This document shows positions 1 through 8,040 of a stretch of DNA of 10,787 bases, one piece after another (the stretch's first letter is position 1; the number at the start of each line of letters is the position of its first letter). Below the pieces are notes generated by a model. It searched no databases. It had not been told where the DNA came from and was given only the letters and a program-made list of their open reading frames with translations. The stretch comes from an uncultured Solobacterium sp. (GTDB lineage: Bacteria > Bacillota_I > Bacilli_A > Erysipelotrichales > Erysipelotrichaceae). The stretch is taken from positions 1 to 10,787 of the forward strand of contig CAJJTI010000054.1 in NCBI GenBank assembly GCA_905194705.1. The letters run 5' to 3'. The translations under genes and the position numbers were made by a program.

Positions 1-88
1 GATCAGAAAGTTCCTGTTGTGTCAGTTCTTTATTCTTTCGGGCTTCCCGCATTTTCTGCCCTAAAGCAGTTAAATCATCAATCGGCAT
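1..88 (-). CDS. XRE-family helix-turn-helix regulator, 5' end only
   Basis: The minus strand encodes 29 codons from ATG at 88 to the window edge, starting MPIDDLTALGQKMREARKNK and continuing ELTQQELSD. The pattern 'LGQKMREARKNKELTQQELSD' is the typical first part of a Cro/CI (XRE) helix-turn-helix, where 'LTQQELS' begins the first helix of the DNA-binding motif. The start is supported by an AGGTGA ribosome binding site at about 95-100, seven or so bases before the ATG. Such small repressors commonly control ICE or phage genes. The rest of the protein lies outside the window, so its length and effector domain are unknown. It is transcribed leftwards, in the same direction as the AraC-family gene upstream of it. 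The family is well supported; its role on a mobile element is inferred from the neighbouring backbone genes. Confidence 0.75.
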   Translation of the reverse strand, partial: MPIDDLTALGQKMREARKNKELTQQELSD

Positions 89-108
89 AATCGTTCACCT
101 CAAGAATA

Positions 109-131
109 TTGTATCGTTCCGGTTTATACAA
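109..131. promoter_or_regulatory. Inverted repeat upstream of the XRE gene, possible operator
   Basis: TTGTAT (109-114) and ATACAA (126-131) form a perfect 6-bp inverted repeat with an 11-bp spacer, centred about 32 bp upstream of the ATG of the XRE regulator. XRE repressors often bind short dyads over their own promoter, so autoregulation is plausible. No consensus -35/-10 pair was clear here, so promoter and operator assignment is tentative. Confidence 0.3.
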
Positions 132-222
132 AGGAATGACCTTATTATGCTTGCTGAGAGGTATGATTATACCGATTTAATACATGGAAAGAGAAAATGT
201 GTTTTAGAGGGACTTCTGTATA

Positions 223-1188
223 TTAAACTTTTTTGTGTAATTTACGATAATCACGAGGAGACATTCCTACTTTTTGCTTAAAAAGGTAGGTAAAGCTACT
301 TTGCTGAGCATAACCAATAATAGCCGAAATTTCTCCGATTTGATAATAACTATTTATGAGAAGTTCTTTCGCACGTTCTATTCGCAAATTATTGATAAAT
401 TCTATAAGCGTTACACCACTTACAGAATGAAATAATTCAGAAAGTTTAGATTTACTCATTTGGCACATTCTAGCAATATTTTTGACATCCAAAGATTCAC
501 AATAATGTTGTTGTAAAAAATGAATTAAACGATGTATTGCTTCACGATCTGCATCACAAATACTTCTTACGGAAGGCGAAAGTGATTCTTGAATATGCCA
601 GTCAACTAAACATGCAATTAGTTCAAGTGCTTTTGCTTCATAGAAAAGTTCACTTGTTGCTATAATGGGTGTATAATCGGCAATTTCTTTAAAAATAGAA
701 ATTACAGAAGGAATATTTATCGTTCCATTCATCAACGCAGCTATGCGAGGTAAATCTGAAAAATCACGATCATACAAACTGCTTAGACGAGAATTATAAA
801 ATTCTGGTGTAAAAGCAATGCTGACGCTATCAATAGAACTAGATGCTGGCAGAGTATACTCATGTTCACCGTCTGGCAAATAATATCCAAGAAGCTGCTC
901 TTTATGTTCACTATTTTTATCGGATACAGCCTTAGCAACTATCGGAGAACTTAAGGAAATTACTAACATTGCGGGATGATGATAACGATAGTGCATTTCT
1001 TTATAATAAGTTAAATGATAAATGGTAACGGAAAAATAAGGATTAACCGGATATGTCCAAAGATAACCATTTCCTAAATCAGCATTAGGTACCATTGTAA
1101 AACCACAACCGTTATTTTGACTGTTCGACTTTTCTGGAGTAAGCCCTAGTTGCGGAAACAAACCTTGCATAAAAGGATCTGTATTCAA
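223..1188 (-). CDS. AraC-family transcriptional regulator
   Basis: A protein of about 321 residues with an N-terminal sensing region and a C-terminal AraC-type double helix-turn-helix (about residues 215-318). The second half shows the family hallmarks: 'IARMCQMSKSKLSELF', then 'RIERAKELL', then 'ISAIIGYAQQSSFTYLFK' and the closing 'GMSPRDYRK'. The N-terminal 150 residues look like the beta-rich, cupin-like effector part of such regulators, without a motif that names the ligand. The frame is open up to a TTG at 1242, but the TTG at 1188 is preferred: it has AAGGAGAG (1197-1204) eight bases upstream, while the upstream TTG has no good site. An ATG at residue 7 of this version is a further alternative. 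It is divergent from the transporter operon and separated by a 261-bp region holding a strong promoter, the usual arrangement for an activator of the neighbouring operon. YbtA, the activator of yersiniabactin genes, is a family precedent. Its target is inferred, not shown. Confidence 0.88.
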   Translation of the reverse strand: MNTDPFMQGLFPQLGLTPEKSNSQNNGCGFTMVPNADLGNGYLWTYPVNPYFSVTIYHLTYYKEMHYRYHHPAMLVISLSSPIVAKAVSDKNSEHKEQLLGYYLPDGEHEYTLPASSSIDSVSIAFTPEFYNSRLSSLYDRDFSDLPRIAALMNGTINIPSVISIFKEIADYTPIIATSELFYEAKALELIACLVDWHIQESLSPSVRSICDADREAIHRLIHFLQQHYCESLDVKNIARMCQMSKSKLSELFHSVSGVTLIEFINNLRIERAKELLINSYYQIGEISAIIGYAQQSSFTYLFKQKVGMSPRDYRKLHKKV

Positions 1189-1258
1189 ATCACATTCTCT
1201 CCTTTTTAGTAAAAAATCCAATTTATTTAGGAAAACGTCCAAATCTATTATCCATGTA

Positions 1259-1287
1259 TTGAAACAAATAAAGGTGGACGATATACT
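1259..1287 (+). promoter_or_regulatory. Sigma-A-type promoter for the transporter operon
   Basis: TTGAAA at 1259-1264 and TATACT at 1282-1287 are separated by exactly 17 bp. Each hexamer matches the housekeeping consensus (TTGACA, TATAAT) at five of six positions. The expected start is near 1294, giving an untranslated leader of about 155 nt before the S-component gene. This is the only well-spaced promoter seen in the region between the divergent araC-type gene and the operon. Confidence 0.6.
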
Positions 1288-1297
1288 AAATAAGTGC

Positions 1298-1337
1298 AGT
1301 TAGCGCTATCTAACTATATGACATAAGTATATCATAT
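1298..1337. promoter_or_regulatory. Dyad symmetries at the operon transcription start, possible repressor operator
   Basis: AGTTAG (1298-1303) and CTAACT (1310-1315) form a perfect inverted repeat with a 6-bp spacer. A second inverted repeat, ATATGA (1316-1321) and TCATAT (1332-1337), follows immediately. The first dyad lies about 10 bp after the -10 box, over the expected start of transcription, where a bound repressor would block RNA polymerase. The TTAG...CTAA half-sites recall DtxR-type operators (for example TTAGGTTAGCCTAACCTAA), although the centre does not match. The DtxR-family protein at the end of this operon is the obvious candidate ligand, which is inference. Confidence 0.4.
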
Positions 1338-1366
1338 TTTATGAAAAAGAACAAGGAGGGAAATCA

Positions 1367-1396
1367 ATGCTACCAGTATATATATCATCCACTTAG
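1367..1396 (+). CDS. Nine-residue upstream ORF in the operon leader
   Basis: ATG at 1367 opens a nine-codon frame, MLPVYISST, ending with TAG at 1394-1396. It has a near-perfect ribosome binding site, AAGGAGGG (1353-1360), seven or so bases upstream, stronger than that of the S-component gene 53 bases further on. It lies inside the untranslated leader of the transporter operon. It may be a leader peptide that affects translation or termination, or a remnant of a decayed gene. No attenuator hairpin was seen after it. An overlapping 20-codon frame from ATG 1341 has no ribosome binding site and is less likely. Confidence 0.35.
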   Translation: MLPVYISST

Positions 1397-1449
1397 TTAT
1401 TAGAGGCAAAACGTGTTAAAGACTAAATATTAGATAGGAGAATAGGATA

Positions 1450-2052
1450 ATGAGTAAAGAACTAAATTCAAACAAACTAAATGGTAAAGATTTAATTAAT
1501 GCAGGTATTTTCTCTGCTATTTATGTAGTAATTATTATGCTTGTTGCGTGTACTGTTGGCATGATTCCAATAGGATTTATCTTATTGACGTTTCTTGTCC
1601 CTTTACTTGAAGGAATACCAATGATGTTATATTTTGCCAAAATCAAAAAAGTAGGTATGATTATGATCCTTCAAGTAGTTATCGGGCTTGCTATGATTAT
1701 TACCGGTATGGGATACGACCTTCTTATATGGGGAATTGTTACAGGGATTATTGCTGAAATTATTATGAAAGTTACGAAATATAAAAAAGGGATTGCATGT
1801 GTACTTGCTTATGCTGTATCTTGCATTTGTATTGCTGGTAACTATGTTCATTGGATTGGCGCAAGTGATGAATGGTTAGCAAGCAAAGCAGCCGGTTATG
1901 GAGAAGTTTATATGAATACCATTGCTGGATATTTCAAAATTTGGTGGGTATTTCCTGTTATGATAATTCTTTGCTTTTTAGGTGGCCTTATTGGAGGGCT
2001 TATTGGACGTAAAGTAATGAAAAAACATTTTGAAAAGAGTGGGTTAGTATAA
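1450..2052 (+). CDS. ECF transporter S component, Trep_Strep/MptD-like family
   Basis: A 200-residue, very hydrophobic membrane protein with about six predicted membrane helices, the usual size and shape of a substrate-binding (S) component of an energy-coupling factor (ECF) transporter. The N-terminal 'DLINAGIFSAIYVVI' and the central 'EGIPMMLYFAKIKK' resemble the Trep_Strep/MptD-like S-component group, whose substrates are mostly unknown. Start ATG at 1450 follows TAGGAG (1435-1440). The stop codon is directly followed by the start of the EcfT gene, with no gap, so the two are almost certainly translated together. S components select the solute and pass it through the membrane with EcfT and two ATPase domains; all these parts are present next door. 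The substrate cannot be read from the sequence. The metal-related context suggests a metal or metal complex, but a vitamin-like molecule is not excluded. Confidence 0.82.
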   Translation: MSKELNSNKLNGKDLINAGIFSAIYVVIIMLVACTVGMIPIGFILLTFLVPLLEGIPMMLYFAKIKKVGMIMILQVVIGLAMIITGMGYDLLIWGIVTGIIAEIIMKVTKYKKGIACVLAYAVSCICIAGNYVHWIGASDEWLASKAAGYGEVYMNTIAGYFKIWWVFPVMIILCFLGGLIGGLIGRKVMKKHFEKSGLV

Positions 2053-2796
2053 ATGGCTTCAGAATTATATCAAGAAAAGGCTTCGTCAAAGCAGCTCTAT
2101 CTTGATCCACGGACCAAAATTCTGCTTTGCCTCAGTGTTTCTACAACATTAATTGCAGGTGATGGTACAGGATATTTGTTATATTTACATTATGCTCTGG
2201 CTGTCCTTCCTCTCATTTTTTTGTTGATTTTGAGAAAGTTTAAGGCTGCACTTTATTACGTTACTGTGTATGCCTTTGCTCTTTTTGTCCCAGACTTAAT
2301 TATGCCATACCTTCCAAATGCAGTTAATCTTTTATTTACAGGTGTATTCGCATTTTCAACAAAACTAATACCAGGAACTATGATGGCGTATTTCTTATTT
2401 GCAACAACATCTGTCAGTGAATTTATTGCAGCAATGGATCGTATGCACATTACAAAGAAATTGTCAGTCCCTATTTCAGTTATGTTTAGATTCTTCCCTA
2501 CTATAAAGGAAGAATATCGAAACGTTCAAGATGCAATGAAATTACGAGGAGTAGGTTCTGTTCGTGATCCTATGAAAATGTTGGAATATCGTATGGTTCC
2601 GTTTTTAATGAGCGTGGTATCCATAGGAAATGATTTATCTGCCTCCGCATTGACAAGAGCATTAAACGCTCCGAATAGAAGGACGAATGTATGCAATATA
2701 GGTTTTACAGGGCGTGACGTAATAACATTTATAGGAATTTTCTTTTTCTTTTCCTTGTATTTTAGCATTATGTTATGGCAAGGAGGTACAGTATGA
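2053..2796 (+). CDS. ecfT: ECF transporter transmembrane component EcfT (CbiQ family)
   Basis: A 247-residue membrane protein of the CbiQ/EcfT family, the scaffold that links the S component to the ATPases. The N-terminus carries the common 'LDPRTKILL' motif, followed by several hydrophobic helices. The two cytoplasmic coupling motifs are visible: 'AMKLRGVG' with R165-G166, and 'SALTRALNAP' with R202-A203. In characterised EcfT proteins these Arg-containing motifs dock into grooves on the ATPases. The gene begins at the base after the S-component stop codon and overlaps the next gene by four bases (ATGA), so it sits in a translationally coupled set. Length and motifs are normal for the family and there is no sign of damage. 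Confidence 0.9.
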   Translation: MASELYQEKASSKQLYLDPRTKILLCLSVSTTLIAGDGTGYLLYLHYALAVLPLIFLLILRKFKAALYYVTVYAFALFVPDLIMPYLPNAVNLLFTGVFAFSTKLIPGTMMAYFLFATTSVSEFIAAMDRMHITKKLSVPISVMFRFFPTIKEEYRNVQDAMKLRGVGSVRDPMKMLEYRMVPFLMSVVSIGNDLSASALTRALNAPNRRTNVCNIGFTGRDVITFIGIFFFFSLYFSIMLWQGGTV

Positions 2797-4271
2797 TCAA
2801 GTTTAATAACGTAGATTTTACATATCAAAATGCCCAAAACGGAGCAGGTGTTCATAATATCACTCTTTCTATCCCACAAGGGCAGGTTGTTCTTTTATGT
2901 GGAAGTTCTGGATGTGGGAAGACTACTTTAACAAGAATGATTAATGGACTAATTCCTCACTTTTATGAAGGAGAAATGAAAGGAGATGTCACTGTTTGTG
3001 GTATGTTGACCGCAGACAGTGACTTATATGAAATTGCTCCATTTGTAGGAAGTGTATTTCAAAATCCTAAATCTCAATTTTATACGGTAAAAACAGATAC
3101 TGAGATTGTTTTTGGGTGTGAAAATGTTGGAATGCCAAAAAAACAAATACTTTCAAATTTTGAAAATACAGTTAAAGAGTTGAATATATCAACTCTTTTA
3201 GGAAAAAGCTTGTTTTCTCTTTCAGGAGGAGAAAAACAAAAAATAGCATGTGCTTCTGTGGCTGCGTTGTTCCCTTCTATTATTGTGATGGACGAACCGA
3301 CTTCCAATTTAGATATGAAATCTATCTCTTATTTAAAAGAGATTATCAAAAAATGGAAGAAAAGTGGAAAAACAGTTATTATTGCAGAACACCGATTATA
3401 TTGGTTGATGGACTTAGCTGACAGAGTGATTTACATGGATAATGGGTATATAGTGCAAGACCTTCTTATCAACGAATTTAGGGAATATTCTGAAAACGAT
3501 TTGCACCAAATGGGCTTGCGCAATTCTATTGCATCTGAAAATAGCTTGTATAGGTGCAATGAAAGAGATACAGGGCTTACGTTTACTGATTTTAGTTTTT
3601 CGTATAAAAACGCACCACATAAGGCGTTAGACATTGAAAAACTTTCTATTCCTAAAGGCGCAATAGTAGCTGTGTTAGGAAACAATGGGGCGGGAAAAAC
3701 AACATTTGGGCGCTGCCTTTGCGGATTAGAGAAAAGGTGCAAAGGTACTGTGATTTTAGAAAATCGAGAATTAACTCAAAAGCAGAGGATTGCTTTATCT
3801 TATATCGTAATGCAAGACGTAAATCATCAACTGTTTACAGAAAGTGTAATTGATGAAATTCTTCTTTCAATGGAAAAACAGCCGGGAACTTTGGAGGAAA
3901 AAGAAAAGCGAGCTATGGAGATACTACATCTACTTAAATTACAAGAATTTAGAGAGTGTCACCCCATGTCATTGTCTGGAGGCCAAAAGCAACGTGTTGC
4001 AATAGCCAGTGCGTTAGGATCAGGGAAAAAATTTCTTGTATATGACGAGCCTACAAGTGGTTTAGATTACAGACACATGCTAGATGTTGCAGAAGCAATT
4101 CGGGAAATGAAAAAAGCTGACAATACTCAGTTTATTATTACCCATGATGCAGAACTTGTTTCCCATTGCTGTGACTATATTATCCTTATGCAGTCAGGGA
4201 AAATCATAAAACAAGGTTCATTAATGAATCAAGATATAAATAAAGCAGTACGGGAATTCTGGAAACAGTAA
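2793..4271 (+). CDS. ECF transporter ATPase with two fused ABC domains
   Basis: A 492-residue cytoplasmic protein carrying two complete ABC ATPase domains in tandem, so one polypeptide supplies both ATPase positions of the ECF module. Domain 1 has Walker A GSSGCGKTT (37-45), signature LSGGEKQK (143-150), Walker B ending MDEPT (D167, E168) and the switch His H200. Domain 2 has Walker A GNNGAGKTT (296-304), signature LSGGQKQR (394-401), Walker B YDEPT (D418, E419) and H451. All catalytic residues are present in both halves, so both sites should be competent. The start is ATG 2793, not the in-frame ATG 2775, because AGGAGG at 2781-2786 sits six bases before 2793. That start overlaps the ecfT stop codon by four bases. 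Similar fused ATPases occur in other ECF systems and in cobalt-type CbiO proteins. Confidence 0.92.
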   Translation: MIKFNNVDFTYQNAQNGAGVHNITLSIPQGQVVLLCGSSGCGKTTLTRMINGLIPHFYEGEMKGDVTVCGMLTADSDLYEIAPFVGSVFQNPKSQFYTVKTDTEIVFGCENVGMPKKQILSNFENTVKELNISTLLGKSLFSLSGGEKQKIACASVAALFPSIIVMDEPTSNLDMKSISYLKEIIKKWKKSGKTVIIAEHRLYWLMDLADRVIYMDNGYIVQDLLINEFREYSENDLHQMGLRNSIASENSLYRCNERDTGLTFTDFSFSYKNAPHKALDIEKLSIPKGAIVAVLGNNGAGKTTFGRCLCGLEKRCKGTVILENRELTQKQRIALSYIVMQDVNHQLFTESVIDEILLSMEKQPGTLEEKEKRAMEILHLLKLQEFRECHPMSLSGGQKQRVAIASALGSGKKFLVYDEPTSGLDYRHMLDVAEAIREMKKADNTQFIITHDAELVSHCCDYIILMQSGKIIKQGSLMNQDINKAVREFWKQ

Positions 4272-4277
4272 TTCCCG
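4251..4277 (+). other. Stable hairpin with GAAA tetraloop at the end of the ECF ATPase gene
   Basis: CGGGAATT (4251-4258) pairs perfectly with AATTCCCG (4270-4277). Inside it CTG (4259-4261) pairs with CAG (4266-4268) around the tetraloop GAAA, leaving one bulged T. The hairpin spans the stop codon of the ATPase gene and precedes the first half-transporter gene. It is not followed by a long T run (only ATTGTTT), so it is a weak terminator at best. It could act as an RNA processing or stability element that separates expression of the ECF module from the ABC pair. Confidence 0.45.
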
Positions 4278-4302
4278 ATTGTTTAGAAAGGAAATGAAAT
4301 AA

Positions 4303-6045
4303 ATGCTAAAAAAGATATTATATTATGGAAAAGAAAACAATAAAAAAACCGTTAGGTCAATTATTGTTCTCTTTTTATCTGTGATTTTTCAAATAGCCCC
4401 TTTTCTTTTTATATATTTTATAATTGGCAAAATACTAAATCACCAGACAGTTACAATATCATTTATTATAATATGTGCAGTTGGAACTGGCATTTCATTA
4501 TTTTTACAGGCGATTACATATTGTAAAGGATTAGGACTATCACATGAAGCGGCTTATGGCACTTTAATGAATTTAAGAATATCATTACAAGGTAAAATGG
4601 AAAAATTACCTTTAGGAGTCATTGAAGGTAAAGGAACAGGTACATTTAAAAAGATTTTTATTGATGATATTGACAGCTTAGAGGTCTTATTGGCTCATGG
4701 AATACCAGAGGGCCTGTCTAATTTAATGGGGATTCTGGCTGTTTATTTTTTTATCTTTATTATTGACTGGAAAATGGGATTATTGGTACTTTTTACTATT
4801 CCGATGGGTATGATACCAATGATTCTAATGTATAAAATTGGTAACAAAGGTATGGAAGCTTACTACACTGCTGGACAAGTAATGAATAATACTATTGTTG
4901 AATATGTAAACGGTATGGAGGTTGTAAAAGTATTTAATAAATCGGGTGAATCCTATGAAAAATTCAAAACCGCTATTTGTAATTATAGGGACTATACTCT
5001 TGCATGGTTTAAGGCATGTTGGCCCTGTATGGCAGCTTATAGCGCACTTATTCCATGTACAATCTTATTTGCACTTCCAGTAGGCTCATGGCTAGTATTA
5101 CAAGGAATAATAGAATTATCTCAATTTGCCTTAGTATTATGTCTGGCATTAGGATTAGGTTCTCCTTTATTACGGACTATGTCATTTACTTCTGTAATGC
5201 CACAGGTAAAATATAAAATTGACGAATTAGAAAAATTAATGGATATTCCCCCTCTAAAGGAAGGTTCTGCTCTTTTTGAAGGAGAAGATTATAATATTTG
5301 CTATGATAATGTCTGCTTTGGCTATGATGAAAAAGAAATCTTACATCATGTATGTCTTAACCTAAAACCGAATACTAAAACTGCTTTTGTTGGAGAATCC
5401 GGTTCAGGAAAGAGTACACTTGCTAAACTGTTGGTCCATTATTATGATGTAAATTCTGGATCTATCTCGATAGGCGGACAAAATATCTGTGATATGAGTT
5501 TGGAAACTTTAAATAATCTTGTTTCCTATGTTTCGCAAGATAATTTTCTTTTTAATACAACTCTTATGGAAAATATACGGATTGGAAAACCCAATGCTAC
5601 GGATGAAGAAGTAATAGAGGCCGCTAAAAAGGCTCAATGTATGGAATTTATTAAAAAATTTCCTGAAGGGTTTAAAACCTTAGCTGGTGATTGTGGTAAT
5701 CAATTATCAGGTGGAGAAAAACAAAGAATTACGTTGGCAAGAGCTATTTTAAAAAATGCGCCTATTATCATTCTGGATGAGGCTACTGCTTTTGCTGATA
5801 CCGAAAATGAAGCAAAAATTGAAGCAGCTATTTCAGAATTTGTGCATAATAAAACATTGATTGTTATTGCTCATAGATTGTCATCTATTATTAATGCAGA
5901 TCAAATATGTGTATTAAAAGCCGGAGAAATTATTGGCTGTGGTGTACACGAGGAGTTATTAGAAAATAACGAGTGTTACAGGACACTATGGGAGGCACAT
6001 CAGAAAAGTCAAGGGTGGCAACTGGGTAAAGGGGGGATTTTATGA
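4303..6045 (+). CDS. Half-size ABC transporter, exporter fold, first of a pair (YbtP/IrtA-like)
   Basis: A 580-residue protein with an N-terminal six-helix membrane domain (about residues 15-310) fused to a C-terminal ABC ATPase. The ATPase has Walker A GESGSGKS (364-371), signature LSGGEKQR (468-475), Walker B ILDEAT (D492, E493) and the switch His H524, all intact. The D-loop reads 'ATAFADTENE' instead of the common S-x-x-D form seen in its partner ('ATASVDTDNE'). This variant is, to my knowledge, frequent in siderophore-linked exporter-fold transporters such as the YbtP and IrtA groups. It overlaps the next gene by four bases and is probably the other half of a heterodimer. A ribosome binding site AAAGGA lies at 4287-4292. 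YbtPQ and IrtAB have an exporter fold yet import metal-siderophore complexes, so direction cannot be decided from the fold. Membership of the ABC half-transporter class is certain; the substrate is inferred from context only. Confidence 0.9.
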   Translation: MLKKILYYGKENNKKTVRSIIVLFLSVIFQIAPFLFIYFIIGKILNHQTVTISFIIICAVGTGISLFLQAITYCKGLGLSHEAAYGTLMNLRISLQGKMEKLPLGVIEGKGTGTFKKIFIDDIDSLEVLLAHGIPEGLSNLMGILAVYFFIFIIDWKMGLLVLFTIPMGMIPMILMYKIGNKGMEAYYTAGQVMNNTIVEYVNGMEVVKVFNKSGESYEKFKTAICNYRDYTLAWFKACWPCMAAYSALIPCTILFALPVGSWLVLQGIIELSQFALVLCLALGLGSPLLRTMSFTSVMPQVKYKIDELEKLMDIPPLKEGSALFEGEDYNICYDNVCFGYDEKEILHHVCLNLKPNTKTAFVGESGSGKSTLAKLLVHYYDVNSGSISIGGQNICDMSLETLNNLVSYVSQDNFLFNTTLMENIRIGKPNATDEEVIEAAKKAQCMEFIKKFPEGFKTLAGDCGNQLSGGEKQRITLARAILKNAPIIILDEATAFADTENEAKIEAAISEFVHNKTLIVIAHRLSSIINADQICVLKAGEIIGCGVHEELLENNECYRTLWEAHQKSQGWQLGKGGIL

Positions 6046-7787
6046 TTTTGAATATGATGACCCGTATACTAAAAGTATCCGGAAAATATAAAAAACAAAT
6101 TCAAATAGCTTTTATTTTTTCTGTTTTAAATGCAGTTCTTGCTAAAATGCCAATTTTATATGCAATGATTATAATAAGTAAATTATATTATGGGACAATG
6201 ACTTCACTTCATGCTATATATGTCGGCATAGTAATGGTTATAACCATCATTTTGCAAATGATTTTTCAACATGCAAGTGATCGTTTACAAAGCGGAGCTG
6301 GATACTTACTATTTTCTGATAAACGAATCGAATTAGGTGAACATCTAAAGCGCTTGCCAATGGGATATTTTACAGAAGGAAATATTGGTAAAATTAGTTC
6401 CGTTCTTTCTACGGATATGCTTTTTATTGAAGAAAATGTAATGGCAAAAATAGCTAATATTTTAAGCTACGCTTTTTCCGCAATAATTTTAGTTGTATTT
6501 ATGTTTATAATGGACTGGAAATTAGGAATTATTGCTACCATAACCTCTATAATTGCAATTTTAATAGGGCAAAAAATGAATAAAGTATCCCTAAAGGAAG
6601 CGGAAGTACGTCAAGAACAGAGTGAGCATTTAACAGAGGCGGTATTGTCGTTTGTAGAAGGAATTTCTGTTATTAAAAGTTATAATCTTTTGGGAAACAA
6701 GTCAAAAGAGTTAAGCGAAAATTTTCGCCAATCAAGAGATAAAAATATACAGTTTGAAGAAATGGTTACACCCTGGATGCGTGGCCTAAGCTGGTTGTAT
6801 GCAATAGGAATTTTAGGAATTTTAATTAGTGGTTTATTTTTGTTTATATCTGATACATTGTCGTTGACTTATACAATGGGTATGCTTTTATTTGTTATAG
6901 AGATTTTTAATCCTTTAAAATCATTATATGCAGAATCAAATAACATGACAATCATGGAAAGCTGTTTGGATCGAATAGAAGAACTTTTTGCAGTAGAAGA
7001 ACTTCCAGACAAAGGTAAAAAGGAAATTAACACGTATGAATCAGAGTATGTTGTAGAATATAAAAATGTTTGTTTTTCTTACGGTAAAAAGGAAGTATTG
7101 CATGATGTGTCATTTGGTTTAAAGGAAAATTCTATGACGGCTTTAGTAGGCAAAAGTGGTTCTGGAAAATCAACAATCGCTAATTTATTAGTGCGTTTTT
7201 GGGATATTAACAGTGGAACAATATATATTGGCGGTATTGATATAAAAGAACTCCCATTATCTGTTTTAATGAATCAAATTAGTATGGTTTTTCAAAATGT
7301 TTATTTATTTGAAGATACTATCTATAACAACATTTTAATGGGACGTTCAGATGCCACAGAACAAGAGGTTATAGAAGCTGCAAAGAAAGCCAGATGTTAT
7401 GATTTTGTTATGGAACTTCCAAATGGTTTTCAGACTATTATTGGCGAGGGAGGCGCAAACTTATCAGGAGGAGAAAAACAACGTATTTCTATTGCGCGCT
7501 CTATTCTAAAAAATGCGCCTATTATTATTTTGGACGAAGCTACCGCAAGTGTGGATACGGACAATGAAAGCTATATTCAGGAGGCTATTTCCGAATTGGT
7601 GAAGGGAAAGACCCTGCTTGTAATTGCTCACCGCCTAAATACCATCCAGAACGCCGATCAGATTTTAGTTATAGACAACGGCCAGATTGCACAGCAAGGA
7701 ACCCATGAGGAACTTTTGAAACAGCCTGGTATCTATCAGGATTTTGTCAATATCCGAAAGAGTGCGGCTGGCTGGAGTCTTGCTTAA
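6042..7787 (+). CDS. Half-size ABC transporter, exporter fold, second of a pair (YbtQ/IrtB-like)
   Basis: A 581-residue protein built like its upstream neighbour: a six-helix membrane domain followed by an ABC ATPase. Motifs are Walker A GKSGSGKST (370-378), signature LSGGEKQR (474-481), Walker B ILDEAT (D498, E499) and switch His H530. Start ATG 6042 overlaps the upstream stop (ATGA) and has GGGGGG just before it, which supports tight co-translation and a heterodimer of roughly equal partners. The two proteins are clearly paralogous, sharing even nucleotide runs around the Walker B region, so they may have arisen by an old duplication. The last 160 bases are visibly GC-richer than the rest of the gene, the left side of a composition patch reaching into the next gene. 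No metal-binding motif was seen in the membrane domain. A drug or peptide exporter is the main alternative function. Confidence 0.9.
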   Translation: MILNMMTRILKVSGKYKKQIQIAFIFSVLNAVLAKMPILYAMIIISKLYYGTMTSLHAIYVGIVMVITIILQMIFQHASDRLQSGAGYLLFSDKRIELGEHLKRLPMGYFTEGNIGKISSVLSTDMLFIEENVMAKIANILSYAFSAIILVVFMFIMDWKLGIIATITSIIAILIGQKMNKVSLKEAEVRQEQSEHLTEAVLSFVEGISVIKSYNLLGNKSKELSENFRQSRDKNIQFEEMVTPWMRGLSWLYAIGILGILISGLFLFISDTLSLTYTMGMLLFVIEIFNPLKSLYAESNNMTIMESCLDRIEELFAVEELPDKGKKEINTYESEYVVEYKNVCFSYGKKEVLHDVSFGLKENSMTALVGKSGSGKSTIANLLVRFWDINSGTIYIGGIDIKELPLSVLMNQISMVFQNVYLFEDTIYNNILMGRSDATEQEVIEAAKKARCYDFVMELPNGFQTIIGEGGANLSGGEKQRISIARSILKNAPIIILDEATASVDTDNESYIQEAISELVKGKTLLVIAHRLNTIQNADQILVIDNGQIAQQGTHEELLKQPGIYQDFVNIRKSAAGWSLA

Positions 7788-8040
7788 TGGCGAAAGGAGC
7801 TGCCTATGAAACTTCATACTGCCGGAGAGGATTATTTGGAGGCCGTGCTTATACTTCAAAAGAAGCTCGGTATGGTGCGTTCCGTGGATGTTGCCCGGTA
7901 TATGGAGGTTTCAAAACCCAGCGTATGTTACGCAGTAGGAACTTTACGGGAGGGCGGCTTTCTGACAACAGACGAAAAACATTATCTACACCTGACCGAA
8001 CTTGGTCGGGACGTGGCTGAAAAAATTTACGAACGCCATT
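7600..8040. other. GC-rich composition patch across the ABC/DtxR junction
   Basis: By hand count, 7621-8040 is about 47% G+C, while 7321-7440 is about 35% and 8041-8100 and 8161-8220 about 32-33%. The change is abrupt at both ends and cuts through two genes: the last part of the second half-transporter and the first half of the DtxR-type gene. Reading frames are unbroken. This is what homologous exchange with a related allele from a GC-richer host would leave. Confidence 0.5.

Noticed and set aside
1341..1403. 20-codon frame starting at ATG 1341
   Set aside because: No ribosome binding site precedes it, while the overlapping nine-codon frame has a strong one.
2526..2879. 117-codon minus-strand frame over ecfT and the ATPase gene
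   Set aside because: Antisense to two motif-verified genes and without features of its own.
7787..8020. 77-codon plus-strand frame over the DtxR-type gene
   Set aside because: It is a shadow frame; the DtxR-type frame has the family motifs and the ribosome binding site.
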